A stretch of DNA of 64,000 bases from Bradyrhizobium sp. C9 (GCF_002532045.1 NZ_NWTG01000006.1:124001-188000), one strand, 5' to 3'. Positions 34,759-43,669 are shown, counted from the first letter of the stretch. Numbers and translations: made by a program. Notes: generated from the sequence alone by a model not told the origin.

Positions 34759-35551
34759 ACGGCGAGCACCTGAAATCGCGCGCAAAAAAATAGTTCTCGC
34801 TGCCCGCGCGCATCGCACTGTTGAACTCCGCCACGCTCTCTTCGGTAAACAGGCCATCCGGTGCGGAGTTGATGAACGCTAGTTGCGGCGTTAGCGGGAG
34901 GACGCCATGCCATGGCATATCGGGCACGATGAACTCCCCGGCCCGCGCTCTGATCACCCCCCACCTGGAAATGGTGTTGGTGAGGTAGTCAGCATAGCGG
35001 TACGTGCGGATCATTAGCGTCACACCGTTCATCTGGCGCGCCGGCATCTTACCGTTTGCCCGAGCGAACATGTACCCGTTGCTCTCCAGGTTCTCTTCCT
35101 GCTCGAGCGAAAGATTGCTACCAACAATCCCCTTTAGGTCGATTTCCTGCGATTCTAGGTCTCTGTAGCGAGCACGCCAGTACCAAAGCGAGTACATACG
35201 GTCGATTGTGGGCCTGGCTTCGGCTGACACACTTGTTGCCTTCGCCTCCAGGATAGGCCTTACGGCTTCTTGGAACGCGTCTTCAATTTGCTTCATGAAT
35301 CCTCTTTCGACTCGCTGATCCCATGAACGATCGGCGCAAAAAATCGAGTTATCCGACTTCGCGCGGACCGATTTGTTGCGCTGCAGGAACTGCACAGACA
35401 CGCGCCCATCTGTATCGACAAAACGTTCGATGCTCTTAGCTGGGAACACATGCTGATCGACCGTGAGCCGGTTTGGATTGCCTCGTCGGGTCTTTTCGCC
35501 TCGTGCCCGCTTCCGCCGTGGCTCACCGGGTACTTCTGGTTCGGACGCCAT
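34745..35551 (-). CDS. DUF4238-like protein
   Basis: The 268-residue protein has a basic N-terminus (PRRKRARGEKTRRGN) followed by TVDQHVFPAKSIERFVDTDG and later NSIFCADRSWDQRVERGFMK. These match the pattern of DUF4238-type proteins, which start with an HF/VPxxxLxRF motif and often sit in defence-rich regions. The C-terminal part (MPWHGVLPLTPQLAFINSAP) resembles the usual domain end. Catalytic function is unknown; the conserved His could be part of a nuclease-like site, but that is a guess. Neighbours are HEPN-type genes on both sides. Base composition is lower in GC than the core genome here, which suggests horizontal acquisition. Confidence 0.7.
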   Translation of the reverse strand: MASEPEVPGEPRRKRARGEKTRRGNPNRLTVDQHVFPAKSIERFVDTDGRVSVQFLQRNKSVRAKSDNSIFCADRSWDQRVERGFMKQIEDAFQEAVRPILEAKATSVSAEARPTIDRMYSLWYWRARYRDLESQEIDLKGIVGSNLSLEQEENLESNGYMFARANGKMPARQMNGVTLMIRTYRYADYLTNTISRWGVIRARAGEFIVPDMPWHGVLPLTPQLAFINSAPDGLFTEESVAEFNSAMRAGSENYFFARDFRCSPFSLP

Positions 35552-35667
35552 GGCCAGTGTTCCCGAAAAGCGGCTGCCGCAGTGTGTGATTCAATTGCGG
35601 TGAATTGCACTAAATCGCCAGTGCGAAGTTGAGCGCACCGTCACCGTAACTTAGCACTAGTACCAAA

Positions 35668-35945
35668 TCAATTTGGCGGTGGACACACCGCAACCCATTT
35701 CACCTTGCAGGCCCAATCGTTGTAAGCTGCCCAACCTTGAGCAACTGCACCTAACCCGCCCATGATGGTGAAGGCTGCGACGAGGAAGGCGACAAATTTT
35801 GCCAGGACGAAAGGACAAGGGGACGTTTCGTCTCCACCGGCCTACCGCGCCAATACAATTCTCCAGTCGCTTCGTTGACGCCGAGATTTTCTATCTGCGC
35901 CCACGACATGACGCGCACGCCTTCCGGGTTTTGATTGTCGGTCAT
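35668..35945 (-). pseudogene. Frameshifted small membrane protein
   Basis: From the ATG at 35945 (CGAAGG upstream) one frame reads MTDNQNPEGVRVMSWAQIEN, GELYWRGRPVETKRPLVLS and then goes astray. In another frame the DNA from about 35805 onward reads KFVAFLVAAFTIMGGLGAVA, QGWAAYNDWACKVKW and ends CPPPN at 35668. This is a clear C-terminal membrane segment and a hydrophilic tail. Joining both gives a roughly 92-residue protein with one transmembrane helix, a type often found as small orphan genes in rhizobia. The shift falls between about 35795 and 35815. It may be a real loss of function or a sequencing error. Confidence 0.65.
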
Positions 35946-35994
35946 CCTTCGTTGTCCCACTAGGTTCTCACGCCATAGCGTCTGGCGATCTTGT

Positions 35995-36810
35995 TCAAAA
36001 TAGAATTTTGTCATCGTTGGCTGCAGCCGCCGTCGTCACGCCCGCGGTGTCGAACTTGGCCTCAACGCTTTTGATAAATCGTAGAATAGCTGTGATGGAA
36101 TCATAAACGAATCGCGCTTCGGCTTGATCTAGCAGATCGTTGTCGTGCGCGAGGGACTGGTTGTTGCGCACATGATTGAACTTATCGAACACACCGATCG
36201 CGTTCTTAATGATTTGCGAGGTAACGTCGCGCAGGTCCCGCTCCTGACCAAGCGCCTTCACATACTTACCGACCCGGCTGTGTAGAGGTTCCGCTCGATC
36301 CCAATTGACGCCGTGCACATCCAACAGGTGCCCAAACTTCTTCATGCAGTACGTGTGAAGTCTGTCGAGCGCAGCGGCGGGCCTATTGGCTCCAATGTCG
36401 CGCTCGATTGACGCCACAAGTTCCTCTAGTGTTTCGTCGCGGGCGAAGCGGTCGATCGCATCGGTACGAGGGATTTCATCGCCACTTTCCAACTTGTTGA
36501 CTAAAGCGAAAAACCTCGTTTTCAACTGCCCTGTAGCGTCGGCCCTTTGATATGAAGGTATGCTCTCCCGATGCTCCCATAGCTGCCGCAGCACACGGCA
36601 GAGTGTGAATGCATCCTCGACCTCGATGAAGGCACGCATATGCTTGGCCTTTGAAGTGCCATTAAAGCCGTACTTCTCCTGGTAGATTGTGATCCCATGG
36701 TCGTCAAAGAATTCAGCAAAGGTTCGATCGGAAAAATTGAGTACGTAGCCGCTGCTCATGTCGAGCGCGTCTTCGAGAATTCTCTTTTCGGAATGCTTCA
36801 ACTGAACCAT
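35995..36810 (-). CDS. Abortive infection family protein (Abi_C-like, HEPN)
   Basis: The 271-residue protein has a helical N-terminal domain (about 1-130; MVQLKHSEKRILEDALDMSS) and a C-terminal domain like Abi_C. The segment GVFDKFNHVRNNQSLAHDND contains an R-x6-H HEPN motif (Arg215, His222), followed by ARFVYDSITAILRFI. Such proteins cause growth arrest on phage infection, probably by RNA cleavage. It is coded in the same AT-richer patch as another HEPN protein and a DUF4238-like protein. The start at 36810 has no strong Shine-Dalgarno. The frame for the 35668-35945 pseudogene begins 50 nt downstream, so they may have formed an operon. Confidence 0.78.
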   Translation of the reverse strand: MVQLKHSEKRILEDALDMSSGYVLNFSDRTFAEFFDDHGITIYQEKYGFNGTSKAKHMRAFIEVEDAFTLCRVLRQLWEHRESIPSYQRADATGQLKTRFFALVNKLESGDEIPRTDAIDRFARDETLEELVASIERDIGANRPAAALDRLHTYCMKKFGHLLDVHGVNWDRAEPLHSRVGKYVKALGQERDLRDVTSQIIKNAIGVFDKFNHVRNNQSLAHDNDLLDQAEARFVYDSITAILRFIKSVEAKFDTAGVTTAAAANDDKILF

Positions 36811-37162
36811 CGTTGTCTCACTAGGTTAGCCGGCCCGTGGCTTGCTGCCGGTCGCTGCTCGAGCGCCGAGGCTTGAGACTGGGAGCTCATCGCGAAGTAG
36901 AAAGAGCTTGGGTTCACTTCAAGGTGGAGCACGATGCGCTAACGATGCCCCGCAATTTATCCCCGGAAAAGGTTCCTCAAATGGTCGATGCGTGTGTACG
37001 CGCTTGGTCGGCGGACCATCTGGAATTGCTTCCGCGTGTAAACTATTGGAATCGCCGTGACGCGTGCCACTAAAATAAAGCCCTCGCACCATTAAGTCAC
37101 TGAGATAAAATACAAAAATCGATCGAGTTTCGCTCAATCGGCCTCGCCATTATTCATCCATC
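36811..37162. other. Intergenic region, no supported gene
   Basis: About 350 AT-richer bases lie upstream of the abortive-infection gene. Two overlapping short rightward frames (36837-37073) have no ribosome binding site and an unlikely composition. The region presumably holds the promoter of the Abi gene, but no clear element stands out. Confidence 0.35.
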
Positions 37163-37308
37163 TCAGGGCATAGCCACGCTCGCATCGATCAGCAGCTTGG
37201 CCACCGCGAGCGTCGACCCATGCCGTAGATGCTTACAGTCAGCAACAGGGCGTCGCTGAGCTCGTCGGCGTCTATGGCAGCCGCAAGTTCGCACAGACGC
37301 TGGATTCA
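37163..37308 (-). pseudogene. C-terminal remnant of a TetR-family regulator
   Basis: Read leftward, the DNA encodes QRLCELAAAIDADELSDALL, LTVSIYGMG and, after a frame change and a short deletion, STLAVAKLLIDASVAMP before the stop at 37163. The intact TetR protein at 38903-39508 has RELAAGMG...GDALLLLIEG and SALAVAKLVIDASVAKG in the same order. The fragment is therefore the degraded C-terminus of a paralogous regulator. No DNA-binding half remains upstream; 37309-37460 holds a promoter and palindromes instead. Confidence 0.75.
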
Positions 37309-37356
37309 GCGTTGCGGGAAACGCGGGAACACCTACGAACGGCGTGACGCCGCACC

Positions 37357-37397
37357 TTGACGTTCGACCGGTCGAACCAATAGATGACAATCGTCAT
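37357..37397 (+). promoter_or_regulatory. Candidate promoter with two palindromes upstream of the FabF-like gene
   Basis: A -35-like TTGACG (37357-37362) and a -10-like TAGATG (37381-37386) are 18 nt apart. Between them lies the perfect 16-bp palindrome GTTCGACCGGTCGAAC (37362-37377), and ATGAC-AATC-GTCAT follows at 37384-37397. The ACCGGT core equals that of the operator at the TetR/MFS locus (39541-39593). Its likely regulator is the broken TetR gene beside it, so this would be an orphan operator. Confidence 0.5.
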
Positions 37398-37459
37398 ATA
37401 AATCTGGGCAGTCCCGCGTCCAGGCCATGCCGGTTCGCAAAGACCACAACAGGAGCACC

Positions 37460-38722
37460 ATGCGTCGAATTGTCGTAACGGGCCTGGGCACGGTGTCCCC
37501 GCTGGGCTGTGGCACCGAACTGGTGTGGTCGAGGCTGCTGGCGGGGCGGTCCGGGCTCAGCGCATTGCCGGCGTGGGCGGCGGCGCTGCCGGCGCGGGTC
37601 GCAGGACAGGTCCCTGACAAGGCCTCCGATGCCGAGGGCGGGTTCGATCCTGATCTGGCGGCGCCGCGCAAGGACCAGAAGAAGATGGACCGCTTCATCC
37701 TGTTCGCGCTGCTGGCGGCGGCGGAGGCTACAGCTCAAGCGGGCTGGATGCCGACCGAGGCGCGGGCGCAGGAGCGCACCGCGACCGTGATCGCATCCGG
37801 GATCGGCGGGTTTCCGGCGATCGCGGACGCGGTGCGCACCGCGGAGACAAGCGGGCTGCGCCGGCTGTCGCCGTTCACCGTTCCGTCCTTCCTGGCCAAT
37901 CTCGCGGCCGGGCACATCACGATCCGATACGGCTTCAAGGGTCCGATCGGCGCGCCGGTGACCGCTTGCGCCGCGAGCGTGCAGGCGATCGGCGATGGGG
38001 CGCGGCTGATCAGGTCGGGCGAAGCGGACGTTGCGATCTGCGGCGGCGCGGAGGCCTGCATCGATCCGGTCGCCCTCGGCGGCTTTGCGGCGGCGCGGGC
38101 GCTGTCGACCTCGTTCAACGACACGCCGGCGCGGGCGTCGCGGCCGTTCGACCGCGACCGCGACGGTTTCGTGATGGGCGAAGGCGCCGGCGTGCTCGTG
38201 ATCGAGGAGCTCGACCACGCGCTTCGGCGCGGCGCCAAGCCGATCGCCGAGCTCGTCGGTTACGGCACCACGGCGGACGCCTATCACATCACCGCGGGTC
38301 CGGAAGACGGCGACGGCGCGCGGCGCGCGATGGAGGCGGCGTTGCGGCAGGCCGGGTTGCGGCCCGACCAGATCCAGCATCTCAACGCGCATTCGACCTC
38401 GACGCCGGTCGGCGATCTCTCCGAACTCGAAGCCATCAAACGGGTGTTCGGGCGCGAGGGACGGATTGCCGTCAGCGCGACCAAGTCGGCGACCGGACAT
38501 CTGCTGGGAGCTGCCGGCGGCGTCGAGGCGATCTTCACGATCCTTTCGCTGCGCGACCAGGTCGCGCCGCCGACGCTCAACCTGGAGCACGCCGATCCGG
38601 CGGCGCAGGGCATCGACCTTGTCGCCAATTTCGCGCGGCCGATGGCCATTGAACACGCGATCTCGAACGGATTCGGATTTGGCGGCGTCAACGCCAGCCT
38701 GGTGTTTCGACGCTGGTCGTAA
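37460..38722 (+). CDS. fabF: Beta-ketoacyl-ACP synthase II (FabF-like)
   Basis: The 420-residue condensing enzyme has RRIVVTGLGTVSPLGCGTEL at the start and the full Cys-His-His triad: Cys in VTACAASVQAIGDGA, His in HLNAHSTSTPVGDLSE and His in SATKSATGHLLGAAGG. The FabF-typical SRPFDRDRDGFVMGEGAGVL is also intact. It condenses malonyl-ACP with an acyl-ACP. The ATG at 37460 has AGGAG five nt upstream. No other fatty-acid genes are adjacent, so this is probably an accessory KAS II under its own regulation (see the promoter above), perhaps for special or membrane-adaptive fatty acids. Confidence 0.93.
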   Translation: MRRIVVTGLGTVSPLGCGTELVWSRLLAGRSGLSALPAWAAALPARVAGQVPDKASDAEGGFDPDLAAPRKDQKKMDRFILFALLAAAEATAQAGWMPTEARAQERTATVIASGIGGFPAIADAVRTAETSGLRRLSPFTVPSFLANLAAGHITIRYGFKGPIGAPVTACAASVQAIGDGARLIRSGEADVAICGGAEACIDPVALGGFAAARALSTSFNDTPARASRPFDRDRDGFVMGEGAGVLVIEELDHALRRGAKPIAELVGYGTTADAYHITAGPEDGDGARRAMEAALRQAGLRPDQIQHLNAHSTSTPVGDLSELEAIKRVFGREGRIAVSATKSATGHLLGAAGGVEAIFTILSLRDQVAPPTLNLEHADPAAQGIDLVANFARPMAIEHAISNGFGFGGVNASLVFRRWS

Positions 38723-38902
38723 GCCGGCAGGCGGCTCACCCCTCCCCGACGGGGCCGAGACGAGCGAAGCTCGCTCTGAAGTCGATTTACGTCAGCAAAT
38801 CGGGTGAGGGGCCGCAGGTCTCACGAGAGAGCGCAGCCCCTCACCCGGCGCTGCGCGCCGACCTCTCCGCAGGGGGAGGCGGAGCTTCGATGCAGCACAA
38901 CG
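38723..38902. repeat. Dispersed rhizobial repeat between convergent genes
   Basis: The block CTCACCCCTCCCCGACGGGG, then GACGAGCGAAGCTCGCTC (internal inverted repeat), GTCGATTTACGTCAGCAAAT, GGGTGAGGGGC, CCCCTCACCCGGCGCTGCGC and CTCCGCAGGGGGAGGCGG is a mosaic of palindromes characteristic of dispersed intergenic repeats in Bradyrhizobium-like genomes. It lies between two convergent genes. The CTC-ACC family is related to the hairpin at 6081-6104. Confidence 0.65.
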
Positions 38903-39508
38903 TCACCCCTTCGCCACGCTCGCATCGATCACGAGCTTCGCCACCGCAAGCGCCGACTGCGCCGGTCCCTCCTCCGACTGCTGGCCGGTGACGTAGATGC
39001 CTTCGATCAGCAGCAGCAGGGCGTCGCCGAGCACCGCGGGATGACGCGCGCCCATGCCGGCTGCGAGTTCGCGCAGGCGCTTGCGAAACAGCTTCTTGTG
39101 CGCTTCGGCGACCTGCCGCGCGGGATTGTCCCGCGCCGGATATTCCACGGTCGCGTTGCTGAGGCCGCAGCCGCGATAGCCCTTGCGCACGGCGCGCGTC
39201 GACAGCTCGCGGATATAGGCGAGCACGTGCTCGCGCGCATCCGAATAGGATTTTCCACCGGGCTTCTCGAACCTCTCCCAGAAGTCGAGCTCGTAGTCGC
39301 GCATATAGGCGGCGGCGAGATCGTCCTTGGACGCGAAGCTGCGATAGAGGCTCGGCTTGGTGACGCCGGCACGGTCCACCACCTCGTCGACGCCGACCGC
39401 GCGGATGCCCTCGCGATAGAACAGCTCGGCCGCGGAGGCGCGGATCCGGTCGGCGGCCCGCACCGGGCGTTCCGCCGGCGGTTCGACTGATTTCTTCATG
39501 GCAGCCAT
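38903..39508 (-). CDS. TetR/AcrR-family transcriptional regulator
   Basis: The 201-residue repressor has an N-terminal HTH (RAADRIRASAAELFYREGIR, then VGVDEVVDRAGVTKPSLYRS, FASKDDLAAAYM) and an all-helical ligand domain ending AKLVIDASVAKG. The start at 39508 has GGGAGGATCC upstream. It is divergent from the MFS gene at 39594, and the 85-bp gap holds a strong promoter with a 19-bp inverted repeat, the natural operator of this protein. A C-terminal remnant of a paralog lies at 37163-37308. The inducer is presumably exported or imported by the MFS protein. Confidence 0.94.
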   Translation of the reverse strand: MAAMKKSVEPPAERPVRAADRIRASAAELFYREGIRAVGVDEVVDRAGVTKPSLYRSFASKDDLAAAYMRDYELDFWERFEKPGGKSYSDAREHVLAYIRELSTRAVRKGYRGCGLSNATVEYPARDNPARQVAEAHKKLFRKRLRELAAGMGARHPAVLGDALLLLIEGIYVTGQQSEEGPAQSALAVAKLVIDASVAKG

Positions 39509-39532
39509 CCGGATCCTCCCAACGCGGCACGC

Positions 39533-39593
39533 TTGACAATGTTACTAACCGGTACGTATACATGCCGCATCGCAATACGTACCGGTAAGTAAC
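39533..39593 (+). promoter_or_regulatory. Sigma-70 promoter embedded in a 19-bp inverted-repeat TetR operator
   Basis: TTGACA (39533-39538) and TATACA (39557-39562), with 18 nt between them, form a near-consensus promoter for the MFS gene. The arms GTTACTAACCGGTACGTAT (39541-39559) and ATACGTACCGGTAAGTAAC (39575-39593) are inverted with one mismatch in 19 and a 15-nt spacer. The right arm ends directly at the ATG, so a bound repressor would block both RNA polymerase and the ribosome-binding region. Confidence 0.85.
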
Positions 39594-40889
39594 ATGCCAG
39601 AACCATCCATTCAAGCCGCCCCTACCTCGAGACGGCCGTTCGGCCAGAACTACGCCTTCGTCGTCGTCGCCGTGATCTTCCTTGCGCTGCTCGCCTCCGC
39701 CGGCCTGCGTTCAACGCCGGGCGTGCTGATGCTGCCGCTGCAGCACGCCTTCGGCTGGGACGTCGGCGTGATCTCTTCATCGGCCGCGGTCGGCATCTTC
39801 CTCTATGGCCTCGCGGGCCCGTTCGCCGCGGCCGTGATGCAGCGCTTCGGCATCCGCCGCACGGTGCTGGGCGCGCTCGTGCTGATGGCGGCCTCGACCG
39901 GCGCCAGCTATTTCATGACCGCGCCGTGGCAATTGTTCCTGAGCTGGGGACTGCTCTCCGGCATCGGCTCGGGCGCGGTCGCCAACGTGCTCGGCGCCAC
40001 CATCGTCAATCGCTGGTTCACCACCAATCGCGGCCTCGTCATGGGGCTGCTGACGGCGTCGACCGCGACCGGCACGCTGATCTTCATGCCGGGCCTCGCG
40101 GCGCTGGTGGAATGGGGCGGCTGGAAGCCGGTGGTGCTGACGGTGGCCGCGTGCTGCGCGGCGCTGATCCCGCTGGTGTATTTTCTGGTGCCCGAGCGGC
40201 CCGCCTCGGTCGGCCTGCGCTCGTTCGGCAGCCAGCACGACGATCATGCGGCGCCGCCGGCGCAAGGCAATCCCTTCACCGCCGCGTTCTCAAACCTCGC
40301 ACGCGCAGCGAAGACGCGGGCGTTCTGGTTCCTGTTCGCCACTTTCTTCATCTGCGGCTTCACCACCAATGGCCTGGTCGGCACCCATCTGATCGCATTC
40401 TGCGGCGACCATGGCATCGTCGAAGTGCAGGCCGCGAGCCTGCTCGCCTTGATGGGGTTCTTCGACCTGTTCGGCACCACGCTGTCGGGCTGGCTCACCG
40501 ACCGCTTCGATCCGCGCAAATTGCTGTTCCTGTATTATGGGCTGCGCGGCCTGTCGCTGATCTATCTGCCCTACTCGGATTTCTCGCTGGTGAGCCTGTC
40601 GGTGTTCGCGGTGTTCTATGGTCTCGACTGGATCGCGACCGTGCCGCCGACGGTGCGGATCGCCAACGAGGCGTTCGGCGACAAGAACGCACCGCTGGTG
40701 TTCGGCTGGGTGGTGGCAGGCCATCAGCTCGGCGCCGCCTGCGCCGCGTTCTTCGCCGGCTTCGTGCGCTCGGCCCAGGGCGATTACCTGCAGGCTTTCA
40801 TGATCGCAGGCTTGACCGGCATCTTAGCTGCCGTGCTGTCACTGATGATCACGAAGCGGCCGGCGCAACCGGTCCTGGTCGCCGCATGA
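39594..40889 (+). CDS. MFS transporter, monocarboxylate/oxalate-formate antiporter-like
   Basis: This 431-residue inner-membrane protein has about 12 hydrophobic segments: GLRSTPGVLMLPLQHAFGWD in TM1, AAVMQRFGIRRTVLGALVLM as the motif-A loop, IVNRWFTTNRGLVMGLLTAS in TM4, and GWLTDRFDPRKLLFLYYGLR in the second half. The GVLMLPL-W-DVGVISSSAAV pattern is that of MCT-like MFS proteins (oxalate/formate, YbfB-type). It is controlled by the divergent TetR protein through the operator abutting the start codon. The substrate is unknown; an organic acid or drug is plausible. Confidence 0.92.
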   Translation: MPEPSIQAAPTSRRPFGQNYAFVVVAVIFLALLASAGLRSTPGVLMLPLQHAFGWDVGVISSSAAVGIFLYGLAGPFAAAVMQRFGIRRTVLGALVLMAASTGASYFMTAPWQLFLSWGLLSGIGSGAVANVLGATIVNRWFTTNRGLVMGLLTASTATGTLIFMPGLAALVEWGGWKPVVLTVAACCAALIPLVYFLVPERPASVGLRSFGSQHDDHAAPPAQGNPFTAAFSNLARAAKTRAFWFLFATFFICGFTTNGLVGTHLIAFCGDHGIVEVQAASLLALMGFFDLFGTTLSGWLTDRFDPRKLLFLYYGLRGLSLIYLPYSDFSLVSLSVFAVFYGLDWIATVPPTVRIANEAFGDKNAPLVFGWVVAGHQLGAACAAFFAGFVRSAQGDYLQAFMIAGLTGILAAVLSLMITKRPAQPVLVAA

Positions 40890-41296
40890 GCACGCACTGA
40901 CCTTCGTTGTATCGACGAATCGAGAAGCATCCCGGTTTTCCGGCGGACGCACAGGTCGCCCACTGCGAGTGGGTGCCCCACGTCCGCCGGTTGCTTTCGA
41001 GGCAATGCAGATATCAAGTGGCACGCAACCGGCAGAGCGGCCAAGGACCACCCGCTTCTGCCCGGCTATTGCTCGAATTGCTCCCTGACACCGTTGCGCA
41101 ATCGAGGGCGATCTGCCAGTTTTGCAACCTTTCATGGACGGGCGATCCATATCGCGGGGCATCCGACATGTCGGGTAGCATGAGGGCCAAGATCTGAAGC
41201 TCAGGATTTGAGGCTCAAGACCTGACGCAATTCCACCCGCTTGTTGCAACTGCTTTTGGAACCCCGGATCGGACACGGAGCGCGTGAAGCAGTCGG
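40890..41296. other. Intergenic region, no supported gene
   Basis: These 407 bases lie between the MFS gene and the TPR gene. A leftward open frame of 145 codons overlaps the end of the MFS gene but is Arg/Cys-rich and looks non-coding. No promoter of good quality stands out. Confidence 0.4.
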
Positions 41297-43604
41297 ATGC
41301 CCGAAACAGGTAAACCTCAAAAATCCAGTTCCACCGCCTTGCAGCTCGCCTTCGGACAGGCCGTCGCGCTGCATCAGCGCGGGCAGTTGGCGGCAGCGGA
41401 GAAGATCTATGAAGACATTCTTAGGCAGCAGCCAAACGACTTCGATGCGCTGCATCTGCTGGGCCTGGTTTCCGCCCAGACCGGCCGCAGCCAGCGCGGC
41501 GTCGACCTGATCCGGCGAGCGATCAATCTCAACGGCAACGTCGCGGACGCGCACAACAACCTCGGCAATGCGCTGCGCGATTTGCGTCGCCTCGACGAAG
41601 CGCTCGCGAGCTTCGACAGGGCGACCGCGCTCAAGCCAAACCTTGCGCCGGCACTCTACAATCGCGGGCTTACGCTCGCGGAGCTTGGACGCCACGAGGA
41701 GGCCATCGCGAGCTACGATCGCGTGATCGCGCTGGTGCCCGACCATGCAGATGCCCATCGAAACAGGGGCGCCGCGCTGAGAAAGCTGGAGCGACTCGAG
41801 GAGGCCCTCGCGAGCCTGGACCGGGCGGTCGCGCTCAAGCCCGACGATGCCGGCGCGCACAACGATCGCGGCAACGTGCTCAATGACCTCGAAAGGTTCG
41901 ACGATGCGCTCGCGAGCTACGACCGGGCGCCGGGAATTGCCGGCGCTTGCTACAACCGCGGCAACGTGCTGATCAAGCTGGATCGTCTCGAAGAGGCAAT
42001 CGCAAGTTACGATCAGGCGATCGCACTGCGGCCCGACTATGCCGAGGCCTACAACAACCGCGGCATGGCGCTGTTCAAGCTCAGGCATCATGAGGCGGCG
42101 CTCGCCAGCATCGACAAGGCGATCCAGTACAAGGGCGACGATGCGGCTGCCTACGCCAACCGCGGCGGGGTTCTATCCATTCTCGCGCGCTACGACGAGG
42201 CCCTCGCCGCCTATGACAAGGCCGTCGCGCTCAAGCCGGACCAGGCCAACATCGAAGGCGATCGCCTGCACGCCAAATTCCACATTTGCGACTGGGCCGA
42301 CTTCGACGCCGCGTGCGACCACTTCATCGAGTCGATCAGGAACCGGAACGCGGTCGCGCCGCCATTCCTGTTGTTTGGCATTCCTTCATCGGCCGCCGAC
42401 CAACTGCTCTGCGCCACGCGATGGATCGCGAGGAATCACCCGCCGTCTGAAAGTCCGCGCTGGCGCGGCGAGCGTTACCATCACGATCGCATTCGGATCG
42501 GCTATTTCTCGTCGGACTTCTGCAACCACGCGACATCGAATCTGATGGCAGGAATGTTCGAGTGCCACGACCGGTCGAAATTCGAGACGGTGGCAATCTC
42601 ATGGTCGCCCAACAACGACCCGGAGATGCGTCGACGGCTGGAAGCGTCGTTCGATCGATTTGTCGAGGTCCAGGACATGAGCGACGATGAGGTCGCTGAC
42701 CTGATCAGACGATTGGAAATCGACATCCTGGTCGATTTGAAAGGCTTTACCGGAGGATCCCGCACCAGAGTGCTTGGCCGCCGGCCCGCCCCCGTCCAGG
42801 TCAATTATCTGGGTTACCCGGGAACTCGGTGCCCCGTTCATCGACTACATCATCGCCGATCGTACGGTGATTCCGGATCATCATCGCGAGTTCTACAGCG
42901 AAAAGGTAGTCGCTCTGCCGGGCAGCTATCAGGCCAACGACGACAAGCGCGTCATTGCCGATCGCGTGTTCACGCGCGGCGAGGTGGGATTGGCGCCGAC
43001 GGGCTTCGTGTTCTGTTGCTTTAACAACAACTACAAGATCACGCCTGACATGTTCGATCGGTGGATGAGGATTCTCGGCCGCGTCCCGGGCAGCATGTTG
43101 TGGCTCCTCGAAGGCAACGCCCGTGCTGCCGCGAATCTGCGCAAGGAGGCGGTCGCGCGCGGCGTCGCTGCGGAGCGCCTCGTGTTCGCACCGCGGGTGT
43201 CGATGCCCGACCATCTCGCACGCCATCGCCTCGCCGGCCTGTTCCTCGACAACATTCCCTGCAACGCCCATACGACCGCGAGCGATGCGCTATGGGCCGG
43301 CCTGCCGGTGCTGACGATTCTCGGCGACACCTTTGCCGGCCGGGTCGCGGGAAGCTTGCTCCATGCGATCGGCCTGCCCGAGCTTGTTGCGGAATCGCCG
43401 GAGGCTTACGAGCGCATGGCGATCGATCTTGCGACCCATCCGGAAAAGCTCGCAGCGCTCAAGGCCAGGCTGGCGGCCAACCGGCTCATGGCACCGTTGT
43501 TCGATACCAAACGTTTCACCCGGCACATCGAGGCCGCGTACACCGCGATGCATGAGCGCCACCGGGCGGGCATTGCGCCGGACCATATCGTCGTCCCGGC
43601 GTGA
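41297..43604 (+). pseudogene. TPR plus SPINDLY/O-GlcNAc-transferase-like (GT41) gene, frameshifted
   Basis: The first frame runs from ATG 41297 and codes for about eight TPR units (for example VADAHNNLGNALRDLRRLDE, YNRGLTLAELGRHEEAIASY) and the start of the GT41 domain (HDRIRIGYFSSDFCNHATSN, VDLKGFTGGSRTRVLGRRPA). At PAPVQVNYLGYPGT the canonical LGAPFIDYIIADR continues in the next frame from about 42825, through FCCFNNNYKITPDMFDRWMR, LFLDNIPCNAHTTASDALWA and GLPVLTILGDTFAGRVAGSL to 43604. The pattern fits a 2-nt deletion near 42824. Together the parts would give about 769 residues. One TPR unit near 41925-41945 is also about five residues short. SPY-like proteins glycosylate other proteins at Ser/Thr. 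This copy is inactive unless the shift is an error. Confidence 0.88.
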
Positions 43605-43669
43605 TCGTTGCTGCGTCGCCGGCTTTTCGCCGAGTCAACACTGTCCGACCCAATCCTCAATAGGCAGGA

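Noticed and set aside
36837..37073. Short rightward genes upstream of the abortive-infection gene
   Set aside because: Two overlapping frames compete, neither has a ribosome binding site or protein-like composition.
37163..37390. A complete TetR gene left of the FabF-like gene
   Set aside because: Only the C-terminal portion is recognisable, and it is frameshifted; no DNA-binding domain is present.
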